Origin: Niallia taxi
GTDB lineage: Bacteria; Bacillota; Bacilli; Bacillales; Cytobacillaceae
Direction: 5' to 3'
Length of the DNA stretch: 64,000 nucleotides
NCBI RefSeq assembly: GCF_004005475.1
Contig: NZ_RZTZ01000008.1
Coordinates: 124,001 to 188,000 of the forward strand
Made by a program: the position numbers and the translations under genes. This document shows positions 41,881 to 50,917 of the stretch, piece by piece; position 1 is the stretch's first letter; every line of letters begins with the position of its first letter. The notes beneath the pieces are model-generated. The model worked only from the letters and a program-made list of their open reading frames with translations. It had not been told where the DNA came from and did no database searches.

Positions 41881-41986
41881 GTTATACCCTATAAATTTAA
41901 TGATATTGCAGAAGGGAAATTAATCTGATAAATTTGTGCTAACAGCAAGATGAAAGTGCTTACAAGTAAATATGGAAGCGCTTCTA
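41881..41986 (+). promoter_or_regulatory. GPH2 promoter region with LacI-type operator 4, a duplicate of the sulfatase 1 promoter
   Basis: TGGAAGCGCTTCTA at 41973-41986. The preceding 90 bp (TATACCCTATAAAT, ATATTGCA, CTGATAAATTTGT, GATGAAAGTGCTTACA) align with the same order of blocks before sulfatase 1 (37455-37550: TATACCCTATAAAT, TTATTGCA, TTGATAAATTGT, AATGATAAGCGCTTTCA). Confidence 0.7.
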
Positions 41987-42064
41987 TATAAATGTGAAGT
42001 GGTGATTACATTATTAATTGTCGTTTGATAGGTTAATCAGGATGAAATCATAAGGGGGAAACGT

Positions 42065-43453
42065 ATGAAAAGCGCAAATGCAAGTGTAAAGAAGAGTGAG
42101 GTTGTATTTTATTCTTTTGGCGGTTTTGGTTCCAATTTATTATTTGTATTTACTACTTCCTTTTTAATGTTTTTCTATACAGATGTATTTAAGATTTCAC
42201 CTGCTGCTGTTGGTACTGTGTTTTTGGTTGTTAGATTGATAGATGCCTTTTTAGATCCTTTTTTAGGAATGCTTGCAGATAGAACTAGGAGCAGATGGGG
42301 CACATATAGACCATGGTTAATTTTTGGCTCACCACTGCTGGCAATGTCAACATTGCTGCTATTTACGGCACCTGAGTTAAGTCCAACAGGTAAAATCGCT
42401 TATGCGATTGCCGTATACGTAGGATATTCCTTTGTATCATCAATCGTTAATATTCCATATCACGCTCTAAGTGCAGTGTTAAGTCAAGAAACAACACAAA
42501 GAAACTGGATTGTTACAGCAAAGAATTTTATGGGGAACCTTGGAAGCTTAGCAGTTTCAGGCTCTGTACTGCCATTAGTAGCCTTTTTCGGAAGTGGACA
42601 GAAAGGCTGGTTTTTTGCGACACTCTTGTTCTCGATTGCTTCTATTTTCTCCTATTGGCTTTGTGCTTACGGTTCAAAGCAGCATGATAATAAAGAAATT
42701 AACAACCAAAGGTCAATGGTCGAACAAAAAGAGCATCCTACTATTAAAGAGCAACTGAAATTAATCTCTACAAACAAACCACTTGCCATTCTTTTACTTG
42801 CAACTGTAGTAAAAATGGCAGCATTAATGTCCACATCATCGATTGCTATTTATTACTGGCAATATAATATTGGCAGACCTGATTTATATTCACAGCTATT
42901 TATTTGGGGAACAATTCTTGCGATACCTGCTTATTTTGTGACACCGCATCTTGCCAAGAAATACGGAAAAAAAGCACTTTATAATTTCAGCTGTTTTATA
43001 ACAATTGTGCCATCAGCGATTCTTTTATTCACCCCGTCAGAATATGTAATGACAATCTTTGTTTTATCTGTTTTCGTTAAAGTCCTCGGTCCATTCACAA
43101 CTGTATTGCCATGGATGATGCTACCAGACTGCGTGGACTACGGAAAACTTAAAACAGGCATAAACGGATCTGCAACAGTCCACTCCATGATGATTTTTAT
43201 TAATAAGGTTGGAGCGGCAATCGGCGGCCTTTTGTCTGGTGTACTCCTTGGTGTTGTCGGTTACGTTGCCGGACCGCAGCAGCCTCCAGAAGTATTGAGC
43301 ATGATTAACTATGTGTACTTCCTTGTTCCGATTATTGGTTATGCACTTGGGTTAGTATTTATGAAGTTCTATCCGATCAACAATGACTACCATTCTAAAA
43401 TACTAGCAGAAATAAAGAATAAAGACATGAACAGCCAGCCGCCAGGTCTATAA
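42065..43453 (+). CDS. GPH family sugar:cation symporter, copy 2
   Basis: 462 residues behind AAGGGGGAAA. It shares most of its sequence with the copy at 40403, including FGSNLLFVFTTSFLMFFYTDVFKISPAAVGTVFLVVRLIDAFLDPFLGMLADRTRSRWGTYRPW and DCVDYGKLKTGINGSATVHSMM. Divergence is greatest in the cytoplasmic loop near residue 220 and the C-terminal tail. Promoter duplication came with it (see 41881). It is 22 bp before sulfatase 2, so they are one operon. Confidence 0.92.
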   Translation: MKSANASVKKSEVVFYSFGGFGSNLLFVFTTSFLMFFYTDVFKISPAAVGTVFLVVRLIDAFLDPFLGMLADRTRSRWGTYRPWLIFGSPLLAMSTLLLFTAPELSPTGKIAYAIAVYVGYSFVSSIVNIPYHALSAVLSQETTQRNWIVTAKNFMGNLGSLAVSGSVLPLVAFFGSGQKGWFFATLLFSIASIFSYWLCAYGSKQHDNKEINNQRSMVEQKEHPTIKEQLKLISTNKPLAILLLATVVKMAALMSTSSIAIYYWQYNIGRPDLYSQLFIWGTILAIPAYFVTPHLAKKYGKKALYNFSCFITIVPSAILLFTPSEYVMTIFVLSVFVKVLGPFTTVLPWMMLPDCVDYGKLKTGINGSATVHSMMIFINKVGAAIGGLLSGVLLGVVGYVAGPQQPPEVLSMINYVYFLVPIIGYALGLVFMKFYPINNDYHSKILAEIKNKDMNSQPPGL

Positions 43454-43475
43454 TTTTGAGGGAGGAGAAACGATA

Positions 43476-44978
43476 ATGACGAAGAAAAAAAAGCCGCATA
43501 TTATTTTGTTTAATCCAGATCAATGGCGCGGGGACGTGCTCGGTCATATGGGGAACCCTGCTGCAGTCACTCCTAATTTAGATGAAATAACAAGAGAGGA
43601 CGGTGTCTCCTTTCGTAATGCATTTTGCCAAAACCCTGTGTGTACACCAAGCCGCTGTTCGTTTATGTCCGGGTGGTATCCTCATGTAAGAGGGCATCGT
43701 ACCATGTATCACATGATGAGTGAAGAGGAGCCTGTTCTATTAAAAACATTAAAGAATAATGGATATCATGTCTGGTGGGGCGGGAAAAATGATCTTGTTC
43801 CTTCAGAAAATGGCTTTGATGAGTATTGCGATATAAAGTATGTGCCGGAAAATCAGCCAAAGCCGATGTTTGGCGGTATATTCGACGGTGGTGAGGATAG
43901 CTGGAGAGGCTTGCCTGGCAGTGACACGTATTACTCGTTTTTAGTTGGCAAGCTGGAAAAGGAGCAAGGAGAAGCATACTATTATGACAGTGATTGGGCT
44001 AATATCTTTGGAGCAATCGAACAGATTAAAAATGCACCAGAGGATAAGCCGCTTTGCATTTACTTGCCTATACTTTATCCCCACCCGCCATATGCGGTGT
44101 AGGATCCTTGGTACAGTATGATCGATAAATCGAGATTGCCTAAACGTATCAAAGCAAATGACCTTTCAGAAGATATGCCGTCAATGCTGGCAGGACTGCG
44201 GGAAAGATATAACATGGAAGGGTGGTCTGAAGAACGCTGGACTGAGCTAAGGTCGGTGTATTACGGCATGTGTGCCCGTGTTGATCATCAATTTGGACTC
44301 TTAATGCAAGCATTAAAAGAGGCAGGGATTTATGATGACACAGCTGTCTTTTTCTTTTCCGATCATGGTGACTTTACAGGCGATCATGGGTTAGTAGAAA
44401 AGACGCAAAATACTTTTCAAGATTGTTTGATAAAAGTACCATTTATCGTAAAACCACCAGCACAACACCAAATCAAACCAGGCATCAGTGATGCATTAAT
44501 CGAGCTTGTGGACCTGGCTGCGACGGTACATGAAATGGCAGGGGTAGAGGCAGATTACACCCATTTCGGACAGTCTCTTTCACCAATAATTGCAGGAACA
44601 ACAGAAGATCTTCGTGAAGCAGTATTTTGTGAAGGCGGCAGAATGCATGGTGAATACCATTGCAATGAATCTGCACCTGCAAATGAAGACACATCAATGC
44701 TTTATTGGCCAAGAGGGGAAATGCAGCGCAGTGAAGGCCCTGAGCACACTAAAGCGACGATGATTCGCACAAAAGACTATAAATATGTAAAAAGAATGTA
44801 CGAAGAAGATGAATTATACGACTTAACACAAGATCCAGGAGAAACTACTAATCGCATAAATGACCCAAATTTAACTTCTGTTCTTTTTAATTTAAAGGAA
44901 AAGATGCTGGATTTTTACCAAGAAACCTGTGATGTTGTTCCACATAGGAGATCGAGCAGGGAAGCGAAAGCACACTAA
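43476..44978 (+). pseudogene. Sulfatase 2 (formylglycine-dependent), interrupted by an in-frame TAG
   Basis: From ATG 43476 (GGGAGGAG upstream) the frame runs through HIILFNPDQWRGDVLGHMGNP and the active site NPVCTPSRCSFMSGWYPH (CxPxR) to PPYAV, then TAG at 44100-44102, and continues in the same frame with DPWYSMIDKSRLPKR to a normal stop at 44978 (about 500 residues). Relatives would have an acidic residue here, and one base change GAG to TAG explains it. The second half keeps FFFSDHGDFTGDHGLVEK. No signal peptide. Non-functional unless the amber codon is read through. Confidence 0.9.
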
Positions 44979-44983
44979 CATAA

Positions 44984-45022
44984 AAAGTGAGTTCGATATT
45001 TTATCGGACTCATTTTTTTATA
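44984..45022 (+). terminator. Terminator of the sulfatase 2 operon
   Basis: AAAGTGAGTTCGATA pairs with TATCGGACTCATTT, followed by a long T-run. Confidence 0.85.
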
Positions 45023-45043
45023 AAAGGTATCCTAAAAATTCGA

Positions 45044-45481
45044 TCATTTTTTTCTGTTAGAAGAACTTTTTATTCCTAAAATTCTCATGATTCGTAAAAC
45101 CTTCTTATGATTAACGTTTTGTCCACGCTTTGCAAGCTCCTCGCGAATTCGGCGGTAGCCATACCGGCCTTCATGCTCATCAAAAATTGTTTGAATTTCA
45201 ACCTTTATATCAGCATCCTTATCAGGTCGGCTCATTTGCTTCAGCAGATTATAATAAGTGCTTCGTGGAATATTAAGGTACTTCACAAGAGCTGTTACCG
45301 GATATTGCTTCCTTAATTCATAGACTATTTTGGCTTTGTCTTGATTGGTGATGTTTTCTTGTTTAGACATAAGCAATTCTAGTTTTGTTAAGTAGTCATT
45401 TTCCATATCTTGCTGTTTTTTGTTTGCTATCAGAGGAACGGATGTTCTTTGCTTTTTTGAATTATTTGATTTTGATGTCAT
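45044..45481 (-). mobile_element. IS3-family (IS150-like) transposase remnant, N-terminal part
   Basis: 145 residues on the minus strand. IVYELRKQYPVTALVKYLNIPRSTYYNLLKQM and EIQTIFDEHEGRYGYRRIREELAKRGQNVNHKKVLRIMRILGIKS are the start of an IS150-type OrfB, but it stops at SSSNRKK and the whole rve/DDE catalytic core is missing; the terminator of sulfatase 2 follows within 30 bp. The element is therefore a truncated relic at the edge of the sulfatase cluster. A stretch at 45664-45685 (GACGGACACTTTCCTAAAAA) may be its surviving outer end, low certainty. Confidence 0.82.
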
Positions 45482-45745
45482 ATATATCCCTCAGTAAAAG
45501 TTGAATTTCTATTCCATTTAAAGTGTAATAATGAACGAGATTGGCAGCTTATCCTTAGCTGAACTATCTAGTAATTACATCTAGTTTAATGTGTTTCAAG
45601 AATTTTGTATAGGTTTTGCGAAAAAATCTGGCATTACATATTAATTAGTAAGGTGACTTACTAGACGGACACTTTCCTAAAAAATAGCGTACAATACACA
45701 TTGATTTATGCCATTTAGGATATAGGAATTGTAATGTAGAAATAA

Positions 45746-45772
45746 TAGTGGCTATATATAGTCACTATATTA
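45746..45772. repeat. Dispersed palindrome, copy 4, in a 700-bp non-coding gap
   Basis: ATAGTGGCTATA followed by TATAGTCACTATA, one mismatch. The gap 45482-46179 is AT-rich; apart from this palindrome and the possible IS end I see no gene in it. Confidence 0.55.
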
Positions 45773-46179
45773 AAACCATTGATAATACTGAAACAATAAA
45801 ATGTTTTTATGTATTTGAATAAACGAGTGAAAAGATAAAGACACTTACTGTCGAGACTCGCTTGAAAAGAAATAAATTACAGAAGTATTAAGCAATTAAA
45901 ATCCATCTGCTAACCATGTCAAAAAAAGTCGAATATAAGCACGTAAGGAGACTATAATTAATACAGCTTATGTTATAATTACTTATGGAACAGACGTACG
46001 AATATAATTACTGCATGTTGTGTGCACATAACATGTAGCTACACAAACACTAATTCAGTAAAGTCATAAAAATTATACGCATCCAAAAAATAAATAAAAA
46101 AAGCAATTATTGAAGTTAATGTTAACAAACTGAAATAAATAGTTGGATTTAGCAAGCAGATATACAGGAGGAAGTTAGC

Positions 46180-47154
46180 TTGAACACATATATAGTCATG
46201 CAAGGAAGCAAATACCATGAAGTAAGGGACATGGGAATTATCTGGTCACCGAAAATTGCTAAGGGTGGAAGTATCGAGCATTCGTGGGAAAGAATGAAGG
46301 AAGTGAAAAAGGGCGACCGCATTTTTCATTATGTGAAAGGAAATATTGTGGCGATTAGTATTGCGAAAGAGGATTGTGTGGAAGCAACAAGACCACTAAT
46401 TTTACAATCAGACCTTTTCGATGATGAAGCCGGATACTTAGTTGAGGTAGAGTATTATGAACTGGACAAATCGGTAAATGTAAAAGAGAAATTCGCAGCC
46501 ATTTCACCACTGCTTCCAATCAAATACTCACCATTCCAAGACGATGCAAGTGGAAATTCAGGCTATTTATACCCATGTAATGAAGAACTAGCGATCAAGT
46601 TATTAGAGCTGATTGGTGAATTAAATATTTACTTAATAGATACAGAGCAGCTTGAATTATCTATGGATTACATCAAAGTAACAGAGCATAACACATTAAT
46701 ACCAGTTATCGCCGAAACAGAATCAGAAGTGAAAACGAAAATCCGTTTAGGACAGCAACGATTCAAGAAGGACTTAATGTCCTTATGGGGCTGCAAATGT
46801 GCACTATGCGATATCGATTTGCCAGAGCTGCTGAAAGCAAGCCGCTCCAAGCCATGGAAAGACAGTACAAACGAAGAACGAAACGATCCATATAACGGTA
46901 TCCTGCTATGCAGTAATCACGACGCCTTATACGAAAACGGTAAAATTGCCTTCGACGGTCAAGGCAGACTCCATATCTCACCAGAGATTAATGAAGAGGA
47001 TTATCAAAAATACTGCTTATTAACAAAGAAGAAAATCAAACTAAACCAAGACAACAAGGTATACTTCAAATGGCATAAAAGAAACATCTGGAGCAAAGCA
47101 AGCGGCACAATTGAAGAAGCAGAAAGCCAAGAAGAAGTAATCGAACAGCCTTAA
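46180..47154 (+). CDS. HNH endonuclease with an N-terminal EVE/PUA-like domain
   Basis: 324 residues, TTG start behind AGGAGGAAG. Residues 1-130 (YIVMQGSKYHEVRDMGIIWSPKIAKGGSIEHSWERMKEVKKGDRIFHYVKGNIVAISIA) look like an EVE/PUA-type base-reading domain. Residues 185-275 carry an HNH_2-like nuclease: RFKKDLMSLWGCKCALCDIDLPELLKASRSKPWKDSTNEERNDPYNGILLCSNHDALYENGKIAFD. Where many relatives have a His before KPW, this has Arg-Ser, so catalysis should be checked. The architecture suggests a modification-dependent (type IV) restriction enzyme. Confidence 0.8.
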   Translation: MNTYIVMQGSKYHEVRDMGIIWSPKIAKGGSIEHSWERMKEVKKGDRIFHYVKGNIVAISIAKEDCVEATRPLILQSDLFDDEAGYLVEVEYYELDKSVNVKEKFAAISPLLPIKYSPFQDDASGNSGYLYPCNEELAIKLLELIGELNIYLIDTEQLELSMDYIKVTEHNTLIPVIAETESEVKTKIRLGQQRFKKDLMSLWGCKCALCDIDLPELLKASRSKPWKDSTNEERNDPYNGILLCSNHDALYENGKIAFDGQGRLHISPEINEEDYQKYCLLTKKKIKLNQDNKVYFKWHKRNIWSKASGTIEEAESQEEVIEQP

Positions 47155-47174
47155 ACAAGGGCTGTTTTTTTTGT
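47141..47174 (+). terminator. Terminator overlapping the stop of the HNH gene
   Basis: ACAGCC..TT and AAGGGCTGT pair around the stop codon region, followed by eight T. Confidence 0.8.
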
Positions 47175-47379
47175 AAAATAGATTTTACTGGATTTATAAA
47201 GGGATTCATCTGGTAATAATTTCTATAAAAAATATTGTGAAACTGCGGTAATATTTTCTTGGGTCTAAAAGACTATTTCTAGAAATAAGATTACATAATG
47301 TTAATTTTGCAGGATTTATAGTATAGGTAATAAATATAGATGAGGATAACTGAAGATTTGAGTAATTTGGAGGATAAAA

Positions 47380-47493
47380 GTAAAATTCTTAAAAATATTT
47401 TTTTGGATATTTATTGCTAGTTTTATACTTACCTTTATAGTATTTTCCATACAGTGTCTACTATCTGCTTGGTGGAATATTATCTTTTTATTA
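47380..47493 (+). pseudogene. Possible membrane-protein gene start cut by the IS1595 insertion
   Basis: Behind TTTGGAGG one frame reads VKFLKIFFWIFIASFILTFI and continues to SAWWNIIFLL, one or two membrane helices, then runs into the IS left end at 47494. The first codon is GTA, not a normal start. The remainder of the gene is not found beyond the IS, so it is truncated or fortuitous. Confidence 0.35.
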
Positions 47494-48585
47494 GGCTGTT
47501 TTCGCATAGATTGTTGCTATCTTAACCATACTGTAAAAAGGTTGATATAATGCGGTCAGGAGGCGTTCAATTATGTGGTTAGATGTTTATGAGCAGTTTG
47601 GCGAATTAACCGATTCTGAGAAGATAGCGTTGTTCAATGCAATGAATCAAGACCTATTCCCAGATGACCCAAGCAGAATTACGAAGCTATTGAAAGATAT
47701 TTGTGAAGCTCGTTTTGCGTCAGGAATGGGTTGTCTTCATTGTGGAAGCACTTCTGTTAAGCGGAACGGCAAATACAAAACACGCCAACGTTATCTATGT
47801 TAGGATTGCGGGAAGACCTTTAACGATATGACAAACACCCCGTTTTCAGGTTCTCGTTATCCCGAAAGATGGGTTAAGTACATTGAATTAATGGTAGAAG
47901 GCTATACTTTGCCTAAAATCGCTGAACGCCTTAAAATACACATCTCCACTGCATTTTATTGGAGACATAAAATCTTGAACGCATTAGGTAGTCTCGGATT
48001 TGACCAACTCAAAGGGATTGTTGAAAGCGATGAAACATTCCTTAAAGAGTCTATGAAAGGAAAACGAAAATTAACACATAGAGAACCGAAAGAGCGTGGT
48101 GGTAAAGACCAAAAGAGGGGCATTTCCAACCTTAAAATTGCAGTGGTTGTAGCCCAAGACCGTAATGGTAGTGTAGTTGCACGAAAGGCTGGTCGTGGGC
48201 GTGTACGAGCAGAAGAAATAGATGCCGTAATTGGGGAACATATAGACCCCTCTGCTTTGTTATGTACAGATACAGCAACGAATTATAAAAAGTTCGCTTT
48301 GATTAAGGGGTTAAAACACGAAACGGTTAATGTCAGTAAAGAAGGGTATGTCAAAAAGGGTATATACCACGTTCAACACGTCAATAACTTTCATAAACGC
48401 TTGGAAGATTGGATGGTTAGGTTTCAAGGTGTAGCTACCAAATATCTTGATAACTACCTCTACTGGTTCCGTTGGCTTGAATTAGGGAAAAACTTAGCAT
48501 TTGATAAACGAGTAGAACAAATGCTTGTTTCAGCCTGTCGAAAATCCAATAAGACTACTGTTGAAATGCTAAGTAGTGCATAAAA
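47494..48585 (+). mobile_element. IS1595-family insertion sequence, right end not found
   Basis: Left end proposed at GGCTGTTTTCGCATAGATTG (47494). The reverse complement expected at the right end is absent before the neighbouring gene's terminator at 48586, so the element is probably truncated on the right by tens of bases. Contains one transposase gene, broken by a TAG. Confidence 0.7.
47573..48583 (+). pseudogene. IS1595 family transposase with an in-frame TAG
   Basis: About 336 codons. N-terminal zinc ribbon CLHCGSTSVKRNGKYKTRQRYLC, then TAG at 47801-47803, then DCGKTFNDMTNTPF in the same frame: the stop sits between the last two cysteines, where relatives have Lys or Gln. The HTH (YTLPKIAERLKIHISTAFYWRHKIL) and the DDE-type ISXO2 domain (GIVESDETFLKES, LLCTDTATNYKKF, HVQHVNNFHKRLEDWMVRFQGVATKYLDNYLYWFRWLE) are intact. 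One base change AAG/CAG to TAG inactivates it. Confidence 0.9.
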
Positions 48586-48608
48586 AAAGACTTCGTACGA
48601 AGTCTTAA
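48586..48608 (-). terminator. Terminator of the lipoprotein gene at 48605
   Basis: AAGACTTCGTACGAAGTCTT is a perfect palindrome followed on the minus strand by seven T. Confidence 0.9.
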
Positions 48609-49063
48609 TCAAATCGAGATTCTACTAATTCAATTAATTTATCAGTCATATCATTTGAAACGGTATAGATAGTATTTGTATCTTCCGTTTTCATAAATGT
48701 GCTTCTTTGTCCTTTTTCGCCTATCCATAAATATAAACTTTGTTGATTGTCCTTATCATAAACGACATCCATATAAAATTCGGGGGCAGCCATATCAACT
48801 ATACCAGGTTCTCTTACTGCACTTGAAAAGATGACTTGAAAGGCTTTTAAGGTATCTTTGTCATCAAAGGTGATTTCATTGACACCGTTTGTTTTTGAAA
48901 TGCTAATGCTTTTAAAATCATTTTTGATTGATAGTCTTTTATCATTTTGCGATTTAGCAGTTGGATTTGCAGAGATTTCAGTAGTGATTCCTTTCGATTG
49001 ACAAGCAAAAAGAATTGAAGAAATGGATATTATGAAAACCATCAAAAGAATATTTTTCTTCAA
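48605..49063 (-). CDS. Lipoprotein with YhfM-like domain
   Basis: 152 residues on the minus strand. Signal peptide with lipobox LFAC. The mature part KSISISKTNGVNEITFDDKDTLKAFQVIFSSAVREPGIVDMAAPEFYMDVVYDKDNQQSLYLWIGEKGQRSTFMKTEDTNTIYTVSNDMTDKLIELV matches the YhfM-type extracytoplasmic domain common in Bacillaceae lipoproteins. Function unknown. Confidence 0.82.
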   Translation of the reverse strand: MKKNILLMVFIISISSILFACQSKGITTEISANPTAKSQNDKRLSIKNDFKSISISKTNGVNEITFDDKDTLKAFQVIFSSAVREPGIVDMAAPEFYMDVVYDKDNQQSLYLWIGEKGQRSTFMKTEDTNTIYTVSNDMTDKLIELVESRFD

Positions 49064-49229
49064 GTAAAATTACCTCCAAAAGTTTATTTTTAACTATCTT
49101 TCTATTTAGACGAGTCAAATCCTCCAAATGTTTCTATAACATAACTTTAACTTAGAAACCTATATACTAAAAAACAACAAACTTTACGTAAAGAGCCTTT
49201 TATTAATTATTATAGTAGCAATAATTTGG

Positions 49230-49758
49230 ATGAAAAAAAGGAAAAAAAAATCAGCAGTCTTTTTGGCAAGGACTAATAGTTATTATTATTTCTTTACTTT
49301 TATTTGCCTGGTTTTACATACCATGCATAGTAGGGCATTACAAAGAATTATTATCGGATTCAGATACTAAAGTAACTGATTCTCATGAACATTATCATAC
49401 TAGTGATATAGTGGGTGACGGGAAGAAGGAAGAGGAAAAAGCAGAACAAGCTAAGAGAGAGCAGGAAGAAAAAAATCAAGCTGAACAAGCTAAAAAAGAA
49501 CAAGAAGAAAGAGAAAAAGCAGAACAAGCTAAGAAAGAGCAAGAAGAGAAGGAAAGAGCAGAAGAAGCTAAAGAACCAGAACTAGATGCTTCTTGTGACA
49601 TAAAAGGTAATGTTTCTGATTCTGGAGAGAAAATTTATCATGTTCCCGGAGGAAGGTTCTATGATATTACAGATCCCGAAGATATTTTTTGTTCGGAATC
49701 TGCAGCAAGAGCCGCAGGATGTAGAAAATCAAAATGTAATAAGCAAAAAAGCGTATAA
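49230..49758 (+). pseudogene. Membrane-anchored KEQ-rich protein with C-terminal sunset-like domain, frame broken at an A9 tract
   Basis: The ATG at 49230 reads MKKRKKK into nine consecutive A (49242-49250). With one A fewer the frame becomes KNQQSFWQGLIVIIISLLLFAWFYIP, a membrane helix, and continues without a stop to 49758. The middle is a charged coiled coil of repeated EQAKKEQEE units (about 49430-49570), and the C terminus CDIKGNVSDSGEKIYHVPGGRFYDITDPEDIFCSESAARAAGCRKSK is a Cys-containing domain found on extracellular nuclease-type proteins (sunset domain). No clear ribosome site is seen before the ATG. Slippage at A9 could make expression variable. Confidence 0.7.
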
Positions 49759-49936
49759 AATTCTGTAGGGTATTAAGATGGATATCGATTCCTAATTTAT
49801 AATCTATATAATTCCTTTTGAAAATTTAAAAAATAATCTTTCTAGAAAAACTTTTCCATCATCCCACCTTTTGGGATGATTAATTATAAAAAAGTAAACT
49901 GGCTTATAAATAATATGAATGATCGAGGGGAAACGC

Positions 49937-50509
49937 ATGAAAATAGTATTATATATTATAATGATTGGTTTGTTTTTTCTTGCTGCTTGTACTACGCAGC
50001 AAGAATCGAATGATTCCATTTCAAACCAAGAATCAACAAAAGAAGATACTGAAGAGTCTTCAAGTGAAATGATGTCTGAAGAAGAAATAGAATCGCTTGA
50101 GGAAGAGACTAGCGAAGAGGTTGAAGAGAAAACTATAAGTAGTGAAGAAGATACTGTTGACGCTGAGGAAGAAGCTATTGAAGAATCCTCAGAGGAAGAG
50201 ACAATCAAACAAATTACAACAGAAGAAATAAAAGAAATTATTGAGTACTATTCACTTGGAGAAGATGATTCTTTAGGAAACTATTCATTTGAAAATGGAG
50301 AAATAAAGGCGACAGTGGAACTAGCTCCAAGTGAACTATTTCCCGCAGAAGATATGGCAGTAAATGCATACAGTCAATTATCAGACAGTATATTAACAGT
50401 TACTTATGCTGGTGTTGGATCTATTAGTATGAATAGAAACGAAAAAGAGAGCAACGAATATTGTGATTATTTCCCCACATTGAGTATAGAAGATAGATTA
50501 AGCTACTAA
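49937..50509 (+). CDS. Acidic lipoprotein
   Basis: 190 residues from ATG 49937, behind GAGGGGAAA; the upstream ATG at 49919 overlaps that site. Signal peptide with lipobox LAAC. Residues 20-95 are a low-complexity Glu/Ser tract that acts as a spacer. The C-terminal domain (IIEYYSLGEDDSLGNYSFENGEIKATVELAPSELFPAEDMAVNAYSQLSDSIL...YFPTLSIEDRLSY) is a small globular unit seen on other Bacillus lipoproteins. Unknown function. Confidence 0.82.
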   Translation: MKIVLYIIMIGLFFLAACTTQQESNDSISNQESTKEDTEESSSEMMSEEEIESLEEETSEEVEEKTISSEEDTVDAEEEAIEESSEEETIKQITTEEIKEIIEYYSLGEDDSLGNYSFENGEIKATVELAPSELFPAEDMAVNAYSQLSDSILTVTYAGVGSISMNRNEKESNEYCDYFPTLSIEDRLSY

Positions 50510-50544
50510 ATTTTAATTTTAAAATTAAAAATAAATAGAAAAAA

Positions 50545-50580
50545 ACAAGAGCCAGGATGTCAACCTAGCTCTTGTTTTGC
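50545..50580 (+). terminator. Terminator of the acidic lipoprotein gene
   Basis: CAAGAGC pairs with GCTCTTG around a 15-base loop, followed by TTTTG. Confidence 0.75.
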
Positions 50581-50750
50581 TATTGCTAATCTAAGCTTTC
50601 TCTTTGTTAAGGAAGTAAAATAAAAGATAGTAAAACATAAAAGAAACTAGAGTCACTATTAATCAATTTTAAGCAGTTGGATATTTAGAAAAAAGTCATA
50701 TTAACTAATATTAAATTTATAATTTTCTTAGTTAGAATAAGAGGTGGCGT

Positions 50751-50797
50751 ATAATCCTTTTGTTATCCCCTTCCGATTGCTCGGAAGGTTTTTATAT
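50751..50797 (+). terminator. Orphan terminator with a -10-like element before it
   Basis: CCTTCCGA and TCGGAAGG form a strong stem around TTGC, followed by TTTTTATA. TATAAT lies about 20 bp upstream. No gene ends here; the 410-bp gap is otherwise empty. A tiny RNA or an old gene end are possible readings. Confidence 0.5.
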
Positions 50798-50917
50798 TTG
50801 TCATAATTTGATGAACGATAAGAATTGTATAGACGATAACTTTCTTTAATAATGGTAGTAAAGAAGTATTCAGTAATCCTAAATAGTTTAATTCCATACA
50901 TAAAGGGTGAATGAAGA

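Noticed and set aside
47316-47507. Minus-strand ORF in the gap before IS1595
   Set aside because: No ribosome site; it overlaps the more plausible plus-strand membrane-protein frame.
49360-49542. Minus-strand ORF rich in Phe/Leu
   Set aside because: It is the mirror of the Lys/Glu/Gln coiled-coil repeat of the plus-strand gene, with no ribosome site.
49804-50208. Minus-strand Ser-rich ORF
   Set aside because: Complement of the Glu/Ser spacer of the lipoprotein gene at 49937; no start signals.
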